Positions 33,670-42,248 of a stretch of 64,000 nt of DNA are shown in pieces; position 1 is the stretch's first letter, and every line of letters starts with the position of its first letter. Made by a program: the position numbers and the translations under genes. The notes beneath the pieces were generated by a model, which saw nothing but the letters and a program-made list of their open reading frames with translations, searched no databases and was not told where the DNA came from. Location: contig JBCCHN010000010.1 of assembly GCA_039028695.1 (NCBI GenBank), forward strand, positions 1 through 64,000, in the 5' to 3' direction. The stretch is from JANQKX01 sp039028695. Its GTDB lineage: Bacteria; Pseudomonadota; Alphaproteobacteria; Kiloniellales; Kiloniellaceae.

Positions 33670-34767
33670 TTACACGTTGAAGCGGAAGTGATAAACATCC
33701 CCATCTTGTGTGATATAGTCCCGGCCCTCGACCCGTAGTTTGCCCGCATCCTTAGCGCCTTGTTCTCCGTCACAAACGAGGAAATCTCTATAGGTGATGG
33801 TCTCTGCCCGGATAAATCCTTTTTCGAAGTCCGTGTGGATGACGCCGGCGGCTTGGGGGGCCGTGGCATGACGACGTACGGTCCAGGCCCGGGCCTCCTT
33901 GGGTCCCACGGTAAAAAAGGTGATCAAATCCAATAGCGCGTAACCGGCCTGAATGACCCGGCTTAGGCCCGATTCCTGAAGCCCCAGGTGGTCTAGAAAT
34001 TCCGCCTTTTCCGCCGGATCGGTGAGGCCGGCGACCTCCGCTTCAATGGCGGCCGATACCACCACGATAGCCGCACCTGCGGCCGCAGCGTGTTCGGCGA
34101 CCTTGTCTGAATGGCTGTTTCCCGTTGCCGCGTTTTCCTCTTCCACATTCGCGGCATAGAGCACGGGTTTCGCGGTGAGCAACTGCAACTGCCTGAAGGC
34201 CCGGACCAGATCCTTGGGCGGAGTGAGGCGCCGGGCCGGGATGCCAGCTTGTAGGGCTTCATTGGCTAGCTCGAGGGCGGCCAATTTCCCCTTGGCCTCC
34301 TTATCCCCGCCTTTGGCCTTTTTGCCTGTCGAAACCAACTGTTTTTCCACCGAGTCTAGGTCGGCCAACAGCAACTCGGTTTCCACGGTTTCCGCGTCCC
34401 TGATCGGGTCGACCGATCCATCCACGTGGGTAATATCCCCTTCAAAGCAGCGCAGTACGTGGACGATGGCGTCCACTTCACGGATGTTGGCGAGGAATTG
34501 GTTGCCCAGGCCTTCCCCCTTCGAGGCACCGCGTACCAGCCCGGCAATGTCGACGAACTCCAAAAAGGTGGGGATGATCTTCGCGGATTTACCGATGCGG
34601 GCCAGATCGTCCAAGCGAGGATCGGGCACCGGCACCCGGCCCACATTGGGCTCGATGGTGCAAAAGGGATAGTTGGCCGCGGCCGCGGCCGCCGTCTCCG
34701 TGAGGGCATTAAAAAGGGTGGACTTGCCCACATTGGGCAGTCCCACGATGCCACAGTTAAATCCCAT
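33670..34767 (-). CDS. ychF: Redox-regulated ATPase YchF (Obg family)
   Basis: A 365-residue Obg-family P-loop protein that prefers ATP. G1 is GLPNVGKSTLFNAL near residue 8. NYPFCTIEPNVGRVPVPDPRL near 33 is the family's switch region, the G3-like DIAGLVRGASKGEGLGNQFL is near 73, and a TGS-like C-terminal domain ends FRFNV. It binds ribosomes and is implicated in stress responses. It lies 12 bases after pth, a common alphaproteobacterial arrangement. Confidence 0.96.
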   Translation of the reverse strand: MGFNCGIVGLPNVGKSTLFNALTETAAAAAANYPFCTIEPNVGRVPVPDPRLDDLARIGKSAKIIPTFLEFVDIAGLVRGASKGEGLGNQFLANIREVDAIVHVLRCFEGDITHVDGSVDPIRDAETVETELLLADLDSVEKQLVSTGKKAKGGDKEAKGKLAALELANEALQAGIPARRLTPPKDLVRAFRQLQLLTAKPVLYAANVEEENAATGNSHSDKVAEHAAAAGAAIVVVSAAIEAEVAGLTDPAEKAEFLDHLGLQESGLSRVIQAGYALLDLITFFTVGPKEARAWTVRRHATAPQAAGVIHTDFEKGFIRAETITYRDFLVCDGEQGAKDAGKLRVEGRDYITQDGDVYHFRFNV

Positions 34768-34779
34768 CGCGCCTAGCCC

Positions 34780-35544
34780 TCACTCTCCATCTTCCTTTTT
34801 GATATGCGATTTGGTTTGACCGGCTGTGGGCCAAAGGCTGCCCAACTTGCCGGTTAGGGCGTCCAGAGGCCCGCCCTTGCTCCGACCACCGGAGCTATCC
34901 TGGGCGGCCTTAGAGCCCAACGAGGGCGCCGCTCCCGCTTCTGTTTGCGCCGCTGGTTTGGTTGGTTTTTCCCTGGGCGGTGCCAAGGTTTGGGCAATTT
35001 TGGACATGAAGGTCGAGCTGTCGCCTTCGACCAGTCGCGGTAGTTCCTGAGCAATGCCATCGATCAGCTTATCGAGCCAGACATCGTCGGCTTTGGCAAA
35101 ATCATGCAGGACATAGCCGTGCACCAGGTCCTTCTCACCCGGGTGGCCGATGCCCAGTCGAACCCGCCAATAGTCCTTGCCCAAGTGGGCGTCGATGGAC
35201 CGCAGCCCGTTGTGCCCCCCATGACCACCGCCTTTTTTGACCCGCAGCTTGCCCGGCGCCAAATCCAGGTCGTCGTGCAGGACGATCAGGTCTTCGGTGG
35301 AGAGTTTAAAAAAGGCGACTGCCTCCCTTAAGGATTCGCCCGAACGATTCATAAAGGTATCGGGCTTAAGGCAAAGGACCTTTTCAGCTCCAATTCGCCC
35401 TTCCGATACCTGAGCACGAAAGCGCGACCGCCAGGGCCCAAAGGCGTGGCGGCGGACAATCTCATCCACCGCCATAAAGCCAATGTTGTGGCGGTTATGG
35501 GCATACTTAGGCCCAGGATTTCCCAGACCGGCGAGCAGCAACAT
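34780..35544 (-). CDS. pth: Peptidyl-tRNA hydrolase with long C-terminal extension
   Basis: Pth frees peptides from prematurely released peptidyl-tRNA. The catalytic domain (about 1-185) holds GLGNPGPKYAHNRHNIGFMAVD with the catalytic His near 20-22, LKPDTFMNRSG, and HDDLDLAPGKLRVKKGGGHGGHNGLRS near 91. The protein is 254 residues against the usual 190 or so. The extra tail (about 190-254) is rich in Pro, Ala, Ser, Gly and Lys and looks disordered. GGGGAG precedes the ATG. It lies between rplY and ychF. Confidence 0.95.
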   Translation of the reverse strand: MLLLAGLGNPGPKYAHNRHNIGFMAVDEIVRRHAFGPWRSRFRAQVSEGRIGAEKVLCLKPDTFMNRSGESLREAVAFFKLSTEDLIVLHDDLDLAPGKLRVKKGGGHGGHNGLRSIDAHLGKDYWRVRLGIGHPGEKDLVHGYVLHDFAKADDVWLDKLIDGIAQELPRLVEGDSSTFMSKIAQTLAPPREKPTKPAAQTEAGAAPSLGSKAAQDSSGGRSKGGPLDALTGKLGSLWPTAGQTKSHIKKEDGE

Positions 35545-35606
35545 GTCCCGATGCTCCCCTTTTTTGGGCCCCTGGGGTCAGCCACCAAGAGCCCGCGGGG
35601 CAGGTT

Positions 35607-36290
35607 TTAACCCTCGTCTGAGTTTTCGGACGGCGCTTCCTCAGCCTCTTCTCCGGCCGGAGCATCGCCCAGACCCTCGATTTCAGCGTCCGGATCGTCC
35701 TCACCGGGCTCTTCTTCAACGTGAACCACGGGGGCCGCGATGGTGGCGATGGTAAAGTCCCGATCTGTAATGGTCGGCTCGACCCCGTCAGGTAGGTTCA
35801 CCATCGAGATGTGTACGCCGTCACCCACTTCCAAGCCGCTCAGGTCGATCTCGATTTGGGGCGGAATGGCGTCGGCCCGACAGTTCAAATCCAGTTCGTG
35901 ACGCACAACGTTCAAAACGCCGCCGCCCACCAGGCCCGGGCATTCTTCCTCGTTGGTGAAGACCACCGGAACCGCAACCGTGACCGCCGTGGTGGCTGAT
36001 ACCCGCAGAAAGTCGATATGAAGGGGCACATCGCTCACCGGATGGAACTGAACGTCGCGCGCCAGCACCCGATCCTTCTTGCCATCTAGATCAATATCGA
36101 ACAGGCGGGCGTAAAAGCCCGGTTGGCGCAGTTGCCGAAACAGCTCCTTGCGCTCCAAGGTAATCATGGCAGGGGCTTTTTTGGATCCATAAACCACGCC
36201 AGGCACACGGCCCTCGCGGCGTGCGGCACGGGCTGACCCCTTTCCGGCCCGGTCACGCGCCTCGGCGGGAAGCACAGTGATGTCACTCAT
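35607..36290 (-). CDS. rplY: 50S ribosomal protein L25, Ctc (TL5) type
   Basis: This L25 protein binds 5S rRNA. The 227 residues comprise the N-terminal L25 domain (about 1-95, RDRAGKGSARAARREGRVPGVVYG near 12), the TL5-type beta domain (about 96-185), and a very acidic C-terminal tail from about 190 (EEEPGEDDPDAEIEG) that is likely disordered. A GAGGAG site lies six bases before the ATG. It sits between prs and pth. Confidence 0.95.
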   Translation of the reverse strand: MSDITVLPAEARDRAGKGSARAARREGRVPGVVYGSKKAPAMITLERKELFRQLRQPGFYARLFDIDLDGKKDRVLARDVQFHPVSDVPLHIDFLRVSATTAVTVAVPVVFTNEEECPGLVGGGVLNVVRHELDLNCRADAIPPQIEIDLSGLEVGDGVHISMVNLPDGVEPTITDRDFTIATIAAPVVHVEEEPGEDDPDAEIEGLGDAPAGEEAEEAPSENSDEG

Positions 36291-36338
36291 CGTTTTCTCC
36301 TCAAACGTAAAAACCGGCGCGCAATATGCCCGCCGATG

Positions 36339-36371
36339 TAAAAAGGCCCGGCCTCCAGGGGTGCCGGCGCC
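36339..36371 (-). terminator. Probable terminator between prs and rplY
   Basis: On the minus strand a GC-rich stem (GCCGGC pairing with GCCGG(G)C around an ACCCCTGGAG loop) is followed by TTTTT. It lies just beyond the prs stop at 36389. It could partly uncouple prs from the rplY-pth-ychF genes, which have their own strong ribosome-binding site. Confidence 0.6.
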
Positions 36372-36388
36372 CCGTGTGACGACAATCC

Positions 36389-37336
36389 TTACGGATTTGC
36401 CGCCATTTCAAACAAGCTCGATACCGAGCGTTCGTCACTAATGCGCCGCATGGCATCGCCCAACAGGGGGGCGATGGACAGTTGGCGAATGTTCTGCGCC
36501 AGGCGAACCGCCTCGGTCGCCTGGATTGAATCGGTCATTACCAGCTCTTCCAAGGGCGATGCCGACACACGGGCCACAGCGCCGCCGGAAAGAACACCGT
36601 GTGTCACATAGGCGCTGACCGATGTGGCGCCCGCATCCATTAAGGCCGCTGCAGCGTTGCACAGAGTACCCGCCGAATCCACGATATCGTCCACCAGGAT
36701 GCAGCGTCTACCTTTGACGTCGCCAATGATGTTCATAACTTCGGACACACCGGCGCGTTCGCGGCGCTTATCAATGATTGCGAGGTCCGCGTCAAGTCGT
36801 TTGGCAATGGCGCGGGCCCGAACCACGCCGCCCACGTCCGGCGATACGATGGTGAGCTCGTCCCCATTGCTGTTTTCCAGGATATCTTTGGTAAAAACCG
36901 GTGCCGCGAAAAGGTTGTCTGTAGGGATGTCAAAAAAACCTTGGATCTGTCCGGCGTGGAGATCCAAGGTCAAGACCCGGTCGGCGCCGGCCGCGGTGAT
37001 CAGATTGGCGACCAATTTTGCCGAGATGGGTGTTCGTGGCGCCGATTTTCGGTCCTGCCGGGCATAGCCGTAATAGGGAAGCACGGCGGTAATGCGCCGG
37101 GCCGAGCTGCGCATGAGTGCATCCATGGCAACCAGTAATTCCATCAAATTGTCGTTGGCGGGATAAGAGGTGGATTGGATCAGAAAAACATCCTCGCCCC
37201 GGACGTTTTCGTTGATTTCCACGAAGACTTCCATATCGGAAAACCGCCGAACGCTGGCTTTCGTGAGGGGAAGATTTAGGAATGCGGAAATCGCCTCGGC
37301 CAGAGGCCGATTGCTGTTGCCGGTCAGGATTTTCAT
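36389..37336 (-). CDS. prs: Ribose-phosphate pyrophosphokinase
   Basis: This enzyme makes PRPP from ribose-5-phosphate and ATP for nucleotide, His and Trp synthesis. The 315 residues equal the normal class I length. Landmarks are KILTGNSNRPLAEAI at the start, FVEINENVRGEDVFLIQS near 38, YYGYARQDRKSAPR with the flexible-loop KSAPRTPI near 98, LDLHAGQIQGFFDIP near 129 and the PRPP-binding VDDIVDSAGT near 222. The ATG at 37336 follows GGAG; an upstream in-frame start at 37399 would add 21 unrelated residues and is not preferred. Confidence 0.96.
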   Translation of the reverse strand: MKILTGNSNRPLAEAISAFLNLPLTKASVRRFSDMEVFVEINENVRGEDVFLIQSTSYPANDNLMELLVAMDALMRSSARRITAVLPYYGYARQDRKSAPRTPISAKLVANLITAAGADRVLTLDLHAGQIQGFFDIPTDNLFAAPVFTKDILENSNGDELTIVSPDVGGVVRARAIAKRLDADLAIIDKRRERAGVSEVMNIIGDVKGRRCILVDDIVDSAGTLCNAAAALMDAGATSVSAYVTHGVLSGGAVARVSASPLEELVMTDSIQATEAVRLAQNIRQLSIAPLLGDAMRRISDERSVSSLFEMAANP

Positions 37337-37487
37337 GCCATCTCCAAGCGCGACCTTGTTATTTCGGAACGGTTGGTCCGAGCCGATCAAGGACCCCACA
37401 AACGCCTCTTTTTCTTAGCCGCGCGGACCATATCAATGTGACATGGCCCTGTAAACGGCCGAGAGGTATCCGCCCGAAACTTTGGCC

Positions 37488-38015
37488 TCATTGAGGCTTT
37501 TTCAGCCTATCGCCTCCCACTTGCCGCATGAAATAGGGCCAAACTCCGGCCTCAAGCGGCGGCTCCAAAGCGTACCAGCCCGGCGACTCCAGGGGCCGAT
37601 CGCTCAAGATCACAGCGCCGGGTAAAACCACCTGGTCGATTAAGGGGGCCAGTTTAGCCGCCAGTTGGGCATCAGCCGCCCTGTCCCTAGATCCGATATC
37701 CGCATGGACCAGGGCGGCTGGCCCGGCCTTCGCCTCAAATCCCACCAGGGTCTCCAAGAAGTCCCCCAGGATCAACTGATTCGGACTGGGGCGGCAATGC
37801 TCGGGGGCGTGCATTACTAGATCAAAGGCAAAAATCGAGCGGTTAGGAAAAAGCCGTCGTAAGTGATCAAAGGTGCGGCCCTTGCCAAGCCCCAGGTCTA
37901 AGATCGGACCCTCCAGATCGGCGACAAGACGAGCGGCCAGGTCCAAGCAGGCCTTTTGACTGCGAAAGCGGGCGATGAGCTTTTCCAGCTCGCTGCCAGG
38001 GAATTCCTGTTGCAT
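37488..38015 (-). CDS. Class I SAM-dependent methyltransferase
   Basis: A 175-residue protein with a Rossmann-type methyltransferase core. GPILDLGLGKGRTFDHL near residue 35 is the SAM-binding motif I, LFPNRSIFAFDL follows as motif II, and LVHADIGSR near 102 as motif IV. It resembles a small alphaproteobacterial methyltransferase family of unknown acceptor. The ATG at 38015 lies eight bases after the upstream gene's stop. An extended frame to 38108 would overlap that gene and is rejected. Confidence 0.8.
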   Translation of the reverse strand: MQQEFPGSELEKLIARFRSQKACLDLAARLVADLEGPILDLGLGKGRTFDHLRRLFPNRSIFAFDLVMHAPEHCRPSPNQLILGDFLETLVGFEAKAGPAALVHADIGSRDRAADAQLAAKLAPLIDQVVLPGAVILSDRPLESPGWYALEPPLEAGVWPYFMRQVGGDRLKKPQ

Positions 38016-38023
38016 CTTGTCTT

Positions 38024-38914
38024 TTAAAGATCCTGGCTGGCCTGTTCGATAACTTGGTGAATGCCGGCTGCGGCGCCGATGGAAATTTGCCGTGCCGTTT
38101 GCACCCAATCCCGGGTCAAGGCGTCATGACTTACTAGGCTTTGCTGCTCGATTTGACCTACTTCGCTGCCGTCTTCGGCTTGGCGCAGGGTCCATACCAA
38201 GGTGAGCAGTTGTTCGCCGTCTTGGGTTGGGCTCAGGTCTGCCAAGCCCTGAATCATTAACACCTCTTCACCGCCCGCCTCGACCACCGGATAGCCGGTC
38301 AAGCGCAGTTCCTGTGTCAAGGCCCGTCCCAGATGGTCTTGGGGGTCGTCCAAGCCGCCCAATAGGGGAAGGATCGCCAAGTCCAGGGGACTAACCGCGG
38401 CACGGGGCGGATCGATCTGGGCTACTGGATCTTGCACCATAGCGGCGATTTTGGGGGCGGCTTCCTCGGCCAACTGAGCCAGCACGTCGGGGTGAGCGCT
38501 GTCCCATAGACCGGCTGGCAACTGGCCCTCGCTGCGATGGATTCCCGCGATTCCCCCCTTCGCATCCCGTAATTCCCACAGAACCGACAGCCGCTCGTTC
38601 TCTTCGGCCGCGACGACCTGGACGTGACCGTGCAAGGTCATGCTCGAGGTATTTCGGGACAATGTCGAGGCGGGCACATCCAATCTTTGCAGTGCACTGG
38701 CCATGGCACCGGCCACCGCGCCTTCTGTTTGCGGTCGATCGCCGGTCACGGGCTGGACAAAAATGCCGGCAGGAGCCTTGATTTCCAGCAAGGGATTAGT
38801 CGCCCCGTCGTGCTGAAAGGGGCGGGGCAAGTCTCCACAGGCGCCAAACCAAGGCGCCGACAGCAGCAGCAGGATCACATGAGCACGCAACTCGCCACCA
38901 GTCCCAAAAAGCAA
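38024..38914 (-). CDS. Putative lipoprotein of unknown function
   Basis: A 296-codon frame whose N-terminus looks like a lipoprotein signal: ILLLLSAPWFGAC with a lipobox-like FGAC at about residues 23-26. The rest is soluble, with two similar-looking halves (a LQRLDVPAS/LSVLWELRDAKGG part and a LRLTGYPVVEAGG/LTLVWTLRQAEDG part) that may form a repeated beta domain. The start is uncertain: TTG at 38914 gives a charged N-region, whereas a GTG at 38878 would be tightly coupled to a small upstream frame. It lies in the leftward pgeF-to-prs block. No function is proposed. Confidence 0.65.
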   Translation of the reverse strand: MLFGTGGELRAHVILLLLSAPWFGACGDLPRPFQHDGATNPLLEIKAPAGIFVQPVTGDRPQTEGAVAGAMASALQRLDVPASTLSRNTSSMTLHGHVQVVAAEENERLSVLWELRDAKGGIAGIHRSEGQLPAGLWDSAHPDVLAQLAEEAAPKIAAMVQDPVAQIDPPRAAVSPLDLAILPLLGGLDDPQDHLGRALTQELRLTGYPVVEAGGEEVLMIQGLADLSPTQDGEQLLTLVWTLRQAEDGSEVGQIEQQSLVSHDALTRDWVQTARQISIGAAAGIHQVIEQASQDL

Positions 38915-38958
38915 AACATCAAAAAGATGATCAGGTGAGGCATGACCGGCTGATCCAT
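38875..38958 (-). CDS. Possible 27-residue membrane micropeptide
   Basis: A 27-codon frame starting at ATG 38958 encodes MDQPVMPH followed by an almost unbroken hydrophobic run to VLM. Its TGA overlaps the possible GTG start of the lipoprotein gene. There is no clear ribosome-binding site. It could be a small membrane protein, a leader peptide or chance. Confidence 0.25.
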   Translation of the reverse strand: MDQPVMPHLIIFLMFCFLGLVASCVLM

Positions 38959-39002
38959 TGAATTTTGCTCATTCTAAACTAACGCCCATTGGGCACCCTC
39001 CG

Positions 39003-40154
39003 TTAAACCACCGCCAAATCCAGCGACGCCTTGGAAAGGGGGTCCGGGCCGTTCTCCGTCACCACCGATGTGCGCCCTAGGGACATGCCCAGGCCGGCAT
39101 CGCTATCAAACAGGATCATATGGCAAAAGATCGTCATGCCCGGCCTTATCTCAACCGGGTTATCGTGAAACAGCATCGGCCAGTCCATCCAGTTGGGCGC
39201 AAAGGTGGTGCCCAGAGAATAGCCGCAGGCATTCATGCGATGTTCCTGAAAGCCGGCCTTGTCCATGGTCTCGGCATGAGCGTCGAAGGCGCTGCCGAAG
39301 GTCTCGCCCGGCCGCAGACGATCTTCTACCGCGAGCAGGGCGTCTTGGGCCAGCGCATGCATTTGCTTTTGCCGCTCAGGTACAGACCCGACCACCATGG
39401 TGCGCATCATGGCGGCATGATAATGCCGGTAGGCGCCTGCCCATTCCAGGGTAAGTTGGTCCTGCGGATCCAGGTGGCGCCGACCACTGAAATAACGGCA
39501 AAGTAAGGCACCGGGCCCCGATCCGATGATGAACTCATTGCCGGGGTAATCGCCGCCGCCACGAAAGATGGCGCCCTGCATGTCGGCCAGGATGTCCCCT
39601 TCAAAGGCGCCGGGTGCGGCACTCTCCAACGCGGCCTGCCAGGCGGCGTCGGCCAATTCGCCCGCCTTGCGGGCATAGGCGACCTCGGCTGGGCTTTTGA
39701 CCACGCGGTGGCGGGAAAGCAAATATGACGCATCCGCCAAGTCGCAAAAGCCCGCCAAGGACTTTTCCAGGTGCTTACCGTTGCGGGCTGTCAGGCCATA
39801 GGCTTCGTATTCGACGCCGAGGCGCTTACCCGCGCAGCCCAGGTCCTCAAGCATTTCCCTTAGGTTCAGGCCCGGCCGGGCATCCGGCCCATCCACCCAG
39901 ACACGGATGTCCTCCACGCAGGAGGTCAACTGGGCCTGGCGTAAATCAGGAGCCCGGGTGAGCAGGGCCATGCGGCCGTCTTGCGCCAAATAGAGGCACT
40001 GGAAAAAGACGTAGCCGAAGGTGTCGTAGCCGGTCAGGTAAAACATCGATTCCTGACGGAACATCAACAGGCCGGCCATGTTCTTGGCCGCCAATTCTTG
40101 GCAAACCTTCTCCCGGCGGCCGGCCAGCTCTTCCTGGCTAAAGTGCAACATCAT
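39003..40154 (-). CDS. M24-fold (creatinase/prolidase-like) protein lacking metal ligands
   Basis: A 383-residue two-domain protein of the creatinase/prolidase fold: an N-terminal creatinase domain (about 1-140) and a pita-bread C-terminal domain (about 150-380, from RRVVKSPAEVAYARKAG-like HRVVKSPAEVAYARKAGEL). The five canonical M24 metal-ligand positions are changed: LEWAGAYRHYHAAMMRT where Asp-x11-Asp is expected, CGYSLG where GHGIG is expected, and no Glu in TIFCHM or SLGRTSVVTENG. It therefore resembles the creatinase or ectoine-hydrolase side of the family rather than an aminopeptidase. The substrate is unknown. Confidence 0.82.
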   Translation of the reverse strand: MMLHFSQEELAGRREKVCQELAAKNMAGLLMFRQESMFYLTGYDTFGYVFFQCLYLAQDGRMALLTRAPDLRQAQLTSCVEDIRVWVDGPDARPGLNLREMLEDLGCAGKRLGVEYEAYGLTARNGKHLEKSLAGFCDLADASYLLSRHRVVKSPAEVAYARKAGELADAAWQAALESAAPGAFEGDILADMQGAIFRGGGDYPGNEFIIGSGPGALLCRYFSGRRHLDPQDQLTLEWAGAYRHYHAAMMRTMVVGSVPERQKQMHALAQDALLAVEDRLRPGETFGSAFDAHAETMDKAGFQEHRMNACGYSLGTTFAPNWMDWPMLFHDNPVEIRPGMTIFCHMILFDSDAGLGMSLGRTSVVTENGPDPLSKASLDLAVV

Positions 40155-40201
40155 AGTGAACTCGTCTTCCTTACTTTTAATCGGGGATTCAGCGCCTTAA
40201 A

Positions 40202-40990
40202 TCAGGGTTTCAGTGCGATCGCTGACAGGCCCCGTCCGTAATCCGGTTCCTTTTTATGACAACTCCGTCGATAGCTGAAAAAGCAGCCTTCCTCGGCGTA
40301 GGTATCCTCGGGTCTTACCTCGATCTCACTAACTCCGGAGCGCCGCAAACAGCTCTCTACATAGCCTTTTATATCGAACTGAAAATGACCATCCCTGGGG
40401 GAGCGTTCAAAAAATCTCTCATGGCTGACATCTTGATCCAGAAAGGGTGCCGGGAATTCCGGGCCGACTTCGTAGGATGTCTGTTCGATGGATGGCCCGA
40501 TTGCCGCGACAACTCTTTTGCGCATTGCGCCCAGGCTTTCCATAGCCCCGATGGTGGCTTCCACAACACCATCGAGGGCTCCTTTCCAGCCCGCATGGGC
40601 CGCGCCAACGACCCCGGCTTCGCCATCCGCGAACAGCACGGGCACGCAGTCGGCCGTTAGAATGCCCAAGGCCAGGCCAGGGGTTCGCGTCACCATGGCA
40701 TCGGCTTGCGGCGCTTCTTCGCGGCGCCAAGGTTCTGTGACCTCCACCACGTCTGGCGAATGGACCTGATAGACGGTCAAAAGGTATTCCGAAGCCAAAC
40801 CCAAATCCGCGGCGATCCGAGCCCGGTTCTCTGCCACGTTATGCGCCTGGTCGTCAGATCCAAAACCGCAATTCAGCGAACCATATAGACCTTCGCTCAC
40901 GCCCCCTTGGCGCGTGAAAAAGCCGTGGCTGATGATCGGGTGCTTCGAAAGATTTTTAGCGGTCAACATGGGCTGAAAAAGGCAAAGCAA
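40202..40990 (-). CDS. pgeF: Peptidoglycan editing factor PgeF (YfiH/laccase-domain family)
   Basis: A 262-residue purine-nucleoside-phosphorylase/laccase-like (DUF152) protein. HGFFTRQGGVSEGLYGSLNCG is near residue 22, the metal-type residues are in TADCVPVLFADG and GAAHAGWKGALDGV near 112-140, and GPSIEQTSYEVGPEF near 165. YfiH/PgeF edits mis-incorporated serine in peptidoglycan precursors in E. coli, and others report purine or polyphenol activity. The ATG at 40990 or 40969 may be the start. It follows midA after about 90 bases. Confidence 0.93.
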   Translation of the reverse strand: MLCLFQPMLTAKNLSKHPIISHGFFTRQGGVSEGLYGSLNCGFGSDDQAHNVAENRARIAADLGLASEYLLTVYQVHSPDVVEVTEPWRREEAPQADAMVTRTPGLALGILTADCVPVLFADGEAGVVGAAHAGWKGALDGVVEATIGAMESLGAMRKRVVAAIGPSIEQTSYEVGPEFPAPFLDQDVSHERFFERSPRDGHFQFDIKGYVESCLRRSGVSEIEVRPEDTYAEEGCFFSYRRSCHKKEPDYGRGLSAIALKP

Positions 40991-41058
40991 TCAAAAATCC
41001 GGACGTCAGTCTCGGCCATCAAAGGTGAAAAGGGAAATCTCGTCAAATCTAATTTGCC

Positions 41059-41089
41059 CCCCGCTCTAATTGGGCCCCGCTCTAATTGG
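41059..41089. repeat. 16-bp tandem duplication at the midA 3' end
   Basis: The 15-base unit CCCCGCTCTAATTGG occurs twice in tandem with a 16-base period (41059-41073 and 41075-41089). One copy contains the stop codon of the leftward midA gene; the other lies directly downstream. Confidence 0.7.
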
Positions 41090-42248
41090 CCACCGACCCA
41101 AATCCGGCTACCTCTTGCAGCTGGGGGCTGGTGATGGCCAATACCTTGAAGAGGTCGCCCATTTGATCCGGGGCGGTCAGGCGGTCAAGCGCGCTTTGGA
41201 TGTCGCTGGCTTGGTCGGGTGTGGCCGTTGCCATTAGCCGTTCGGCCCGCTGCCTGATGCCCAATTGAGCGAGGAAGGTCCCTTGGGTCGTCGGCCCGTG
41301 GATCTGCACTGTGTCCTGACCCGCCGCAAGCTTATCCGCCGCAACCTTGTTTAACCGGGCAAAATTCACATGAGCCGATAAGTCCGCGCTGCCGGGCGCC
41401 GCCAACACGGGATGATAGGAGTGCCGCCGCACGGCCTGCAAGCTGCTCTGTCCGCTGGACGCCACGTAACCGTAATCGATAAAGAGCGCCGCACCCGGAA
41501 CCTCTCGCAGGCGCCCGGCCATCTCCGCAACATGGGCCTCGGCCGCCGCACAGCTTTCAATGATGCAGCCCACTTCGGCAATGCTCTGATCTGCCGACAG
41601 GAGCTTTCCAATCAAGGGATCCGTCGGGCCTTGCACAAAACCCAATTCGTCTCCTTTGGGGGAGAGGCCAATCAAACGCTCTCGCCAACCGTCCTCGGTT
41701 TGCTCGAATTGCCGGATCGGCAGGGCGTCGAGAAACTCATTGGCAATGAGGAAGGTGGGGGCCTCCGGCACCTGCCCCAAAGACTCGTACCATGCAATTC
41801 TCTGGGACGGCAAAAGTCCCGCTAGCTTTTCTTCCTGCTTGCGCCTTAAGGCCGGGCTCACCTCCACGAGCGCGAGCTTCAGTGTCTGTAAAAAATTCGG
41901 TGCCAATCGAGCGGCGCGCAAGGCATCCGCCATCAGCGTACCACGCCCCGGTCCCAGCTCTATCAACTGCAGGTCTCGAGGGCAGCCGAGGCGCTGCCAG
42001 CAGTCGACGCACCACAGACCAATAAGTTCCCCGAACATCTGGCTGATTTCAGGCGCCGTGGTGAAGTCGCCCGTCACGCCGAAAGGGTCTTGGCTCGCAC
42101 TTTGGCCCGTATTTTGACCCATGTAGTAGCCGTGCTCTCCACCGACCAGCACCTGGCTCATATAGTTGGCCACCGTGATTGGCCCATGCCGGCGGATGTG
42201 GCGGGCCAAGGTCTGGAACGCGGGGCCTAGGCTGTCCGGCGCGACCAT
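41082..42248 (-). CDS. MidA/NDUFAF7-type SAM-dependent methyltransferase
   Basis: A 388-residue protein of the COG1565/DUF185 family, whose mitochondrial member NDUFAF7 methylates an arginine of complex I. Landmarks: GPITVANYMSQVLVGGEHGYY near residue 22, DFTTAPEISQMFGELIGLWC near 60, the SAM loop LIELGPGRGTLMADALR near 92 and FIDYGY near 256. The ATG at 42248 overlaps the lgt stop by 22 bases. A longer open frame to 42746 is only the shadow of lgt. Whether the target here is complex I is inference. Confidence 0.88.
   Translation of the reverse strand: MVAPDSLGPAFQTLARHIRRHGPITVANYMSQVLVGGEHGYYMGQNTGQSASQDPFGVTGDFTTAPEISQMFGELIGLWCVDCWQRLGCPRDLQLIELGPGRGTLMADALRAARLAPNFLQTLKLALVEVSPALRRKQEEKLAGLLPSQRIAWYESLGQVPEAPTFLIANEFLDALPIRQFEQTEDGWRERLIGLSPKGDELGFVQGPTDPLIGKLLSADQSIAEVGCIIESCAAAEAHVAEMAGRLREVPGAALFIDYGYVASSGQSSLQAVRRHSYHPVLAAPGSADLSAHVNFARLNKVAADKLAAGQDTVQIHGPTTQGTFLAQLGIRQRAERLMATATPDQASDIQSALDRLTAPDQMGDLFKVLAITSPQLQEVAGFGSVAN

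Noticed and set aside
37483..37502. GCCT/AGGC hairpin followed by T residues at the end of the methyltransferase gene
   Set aside because: The T tract is on the plus strand, while nearby transcription is leftward, and the stem is short.
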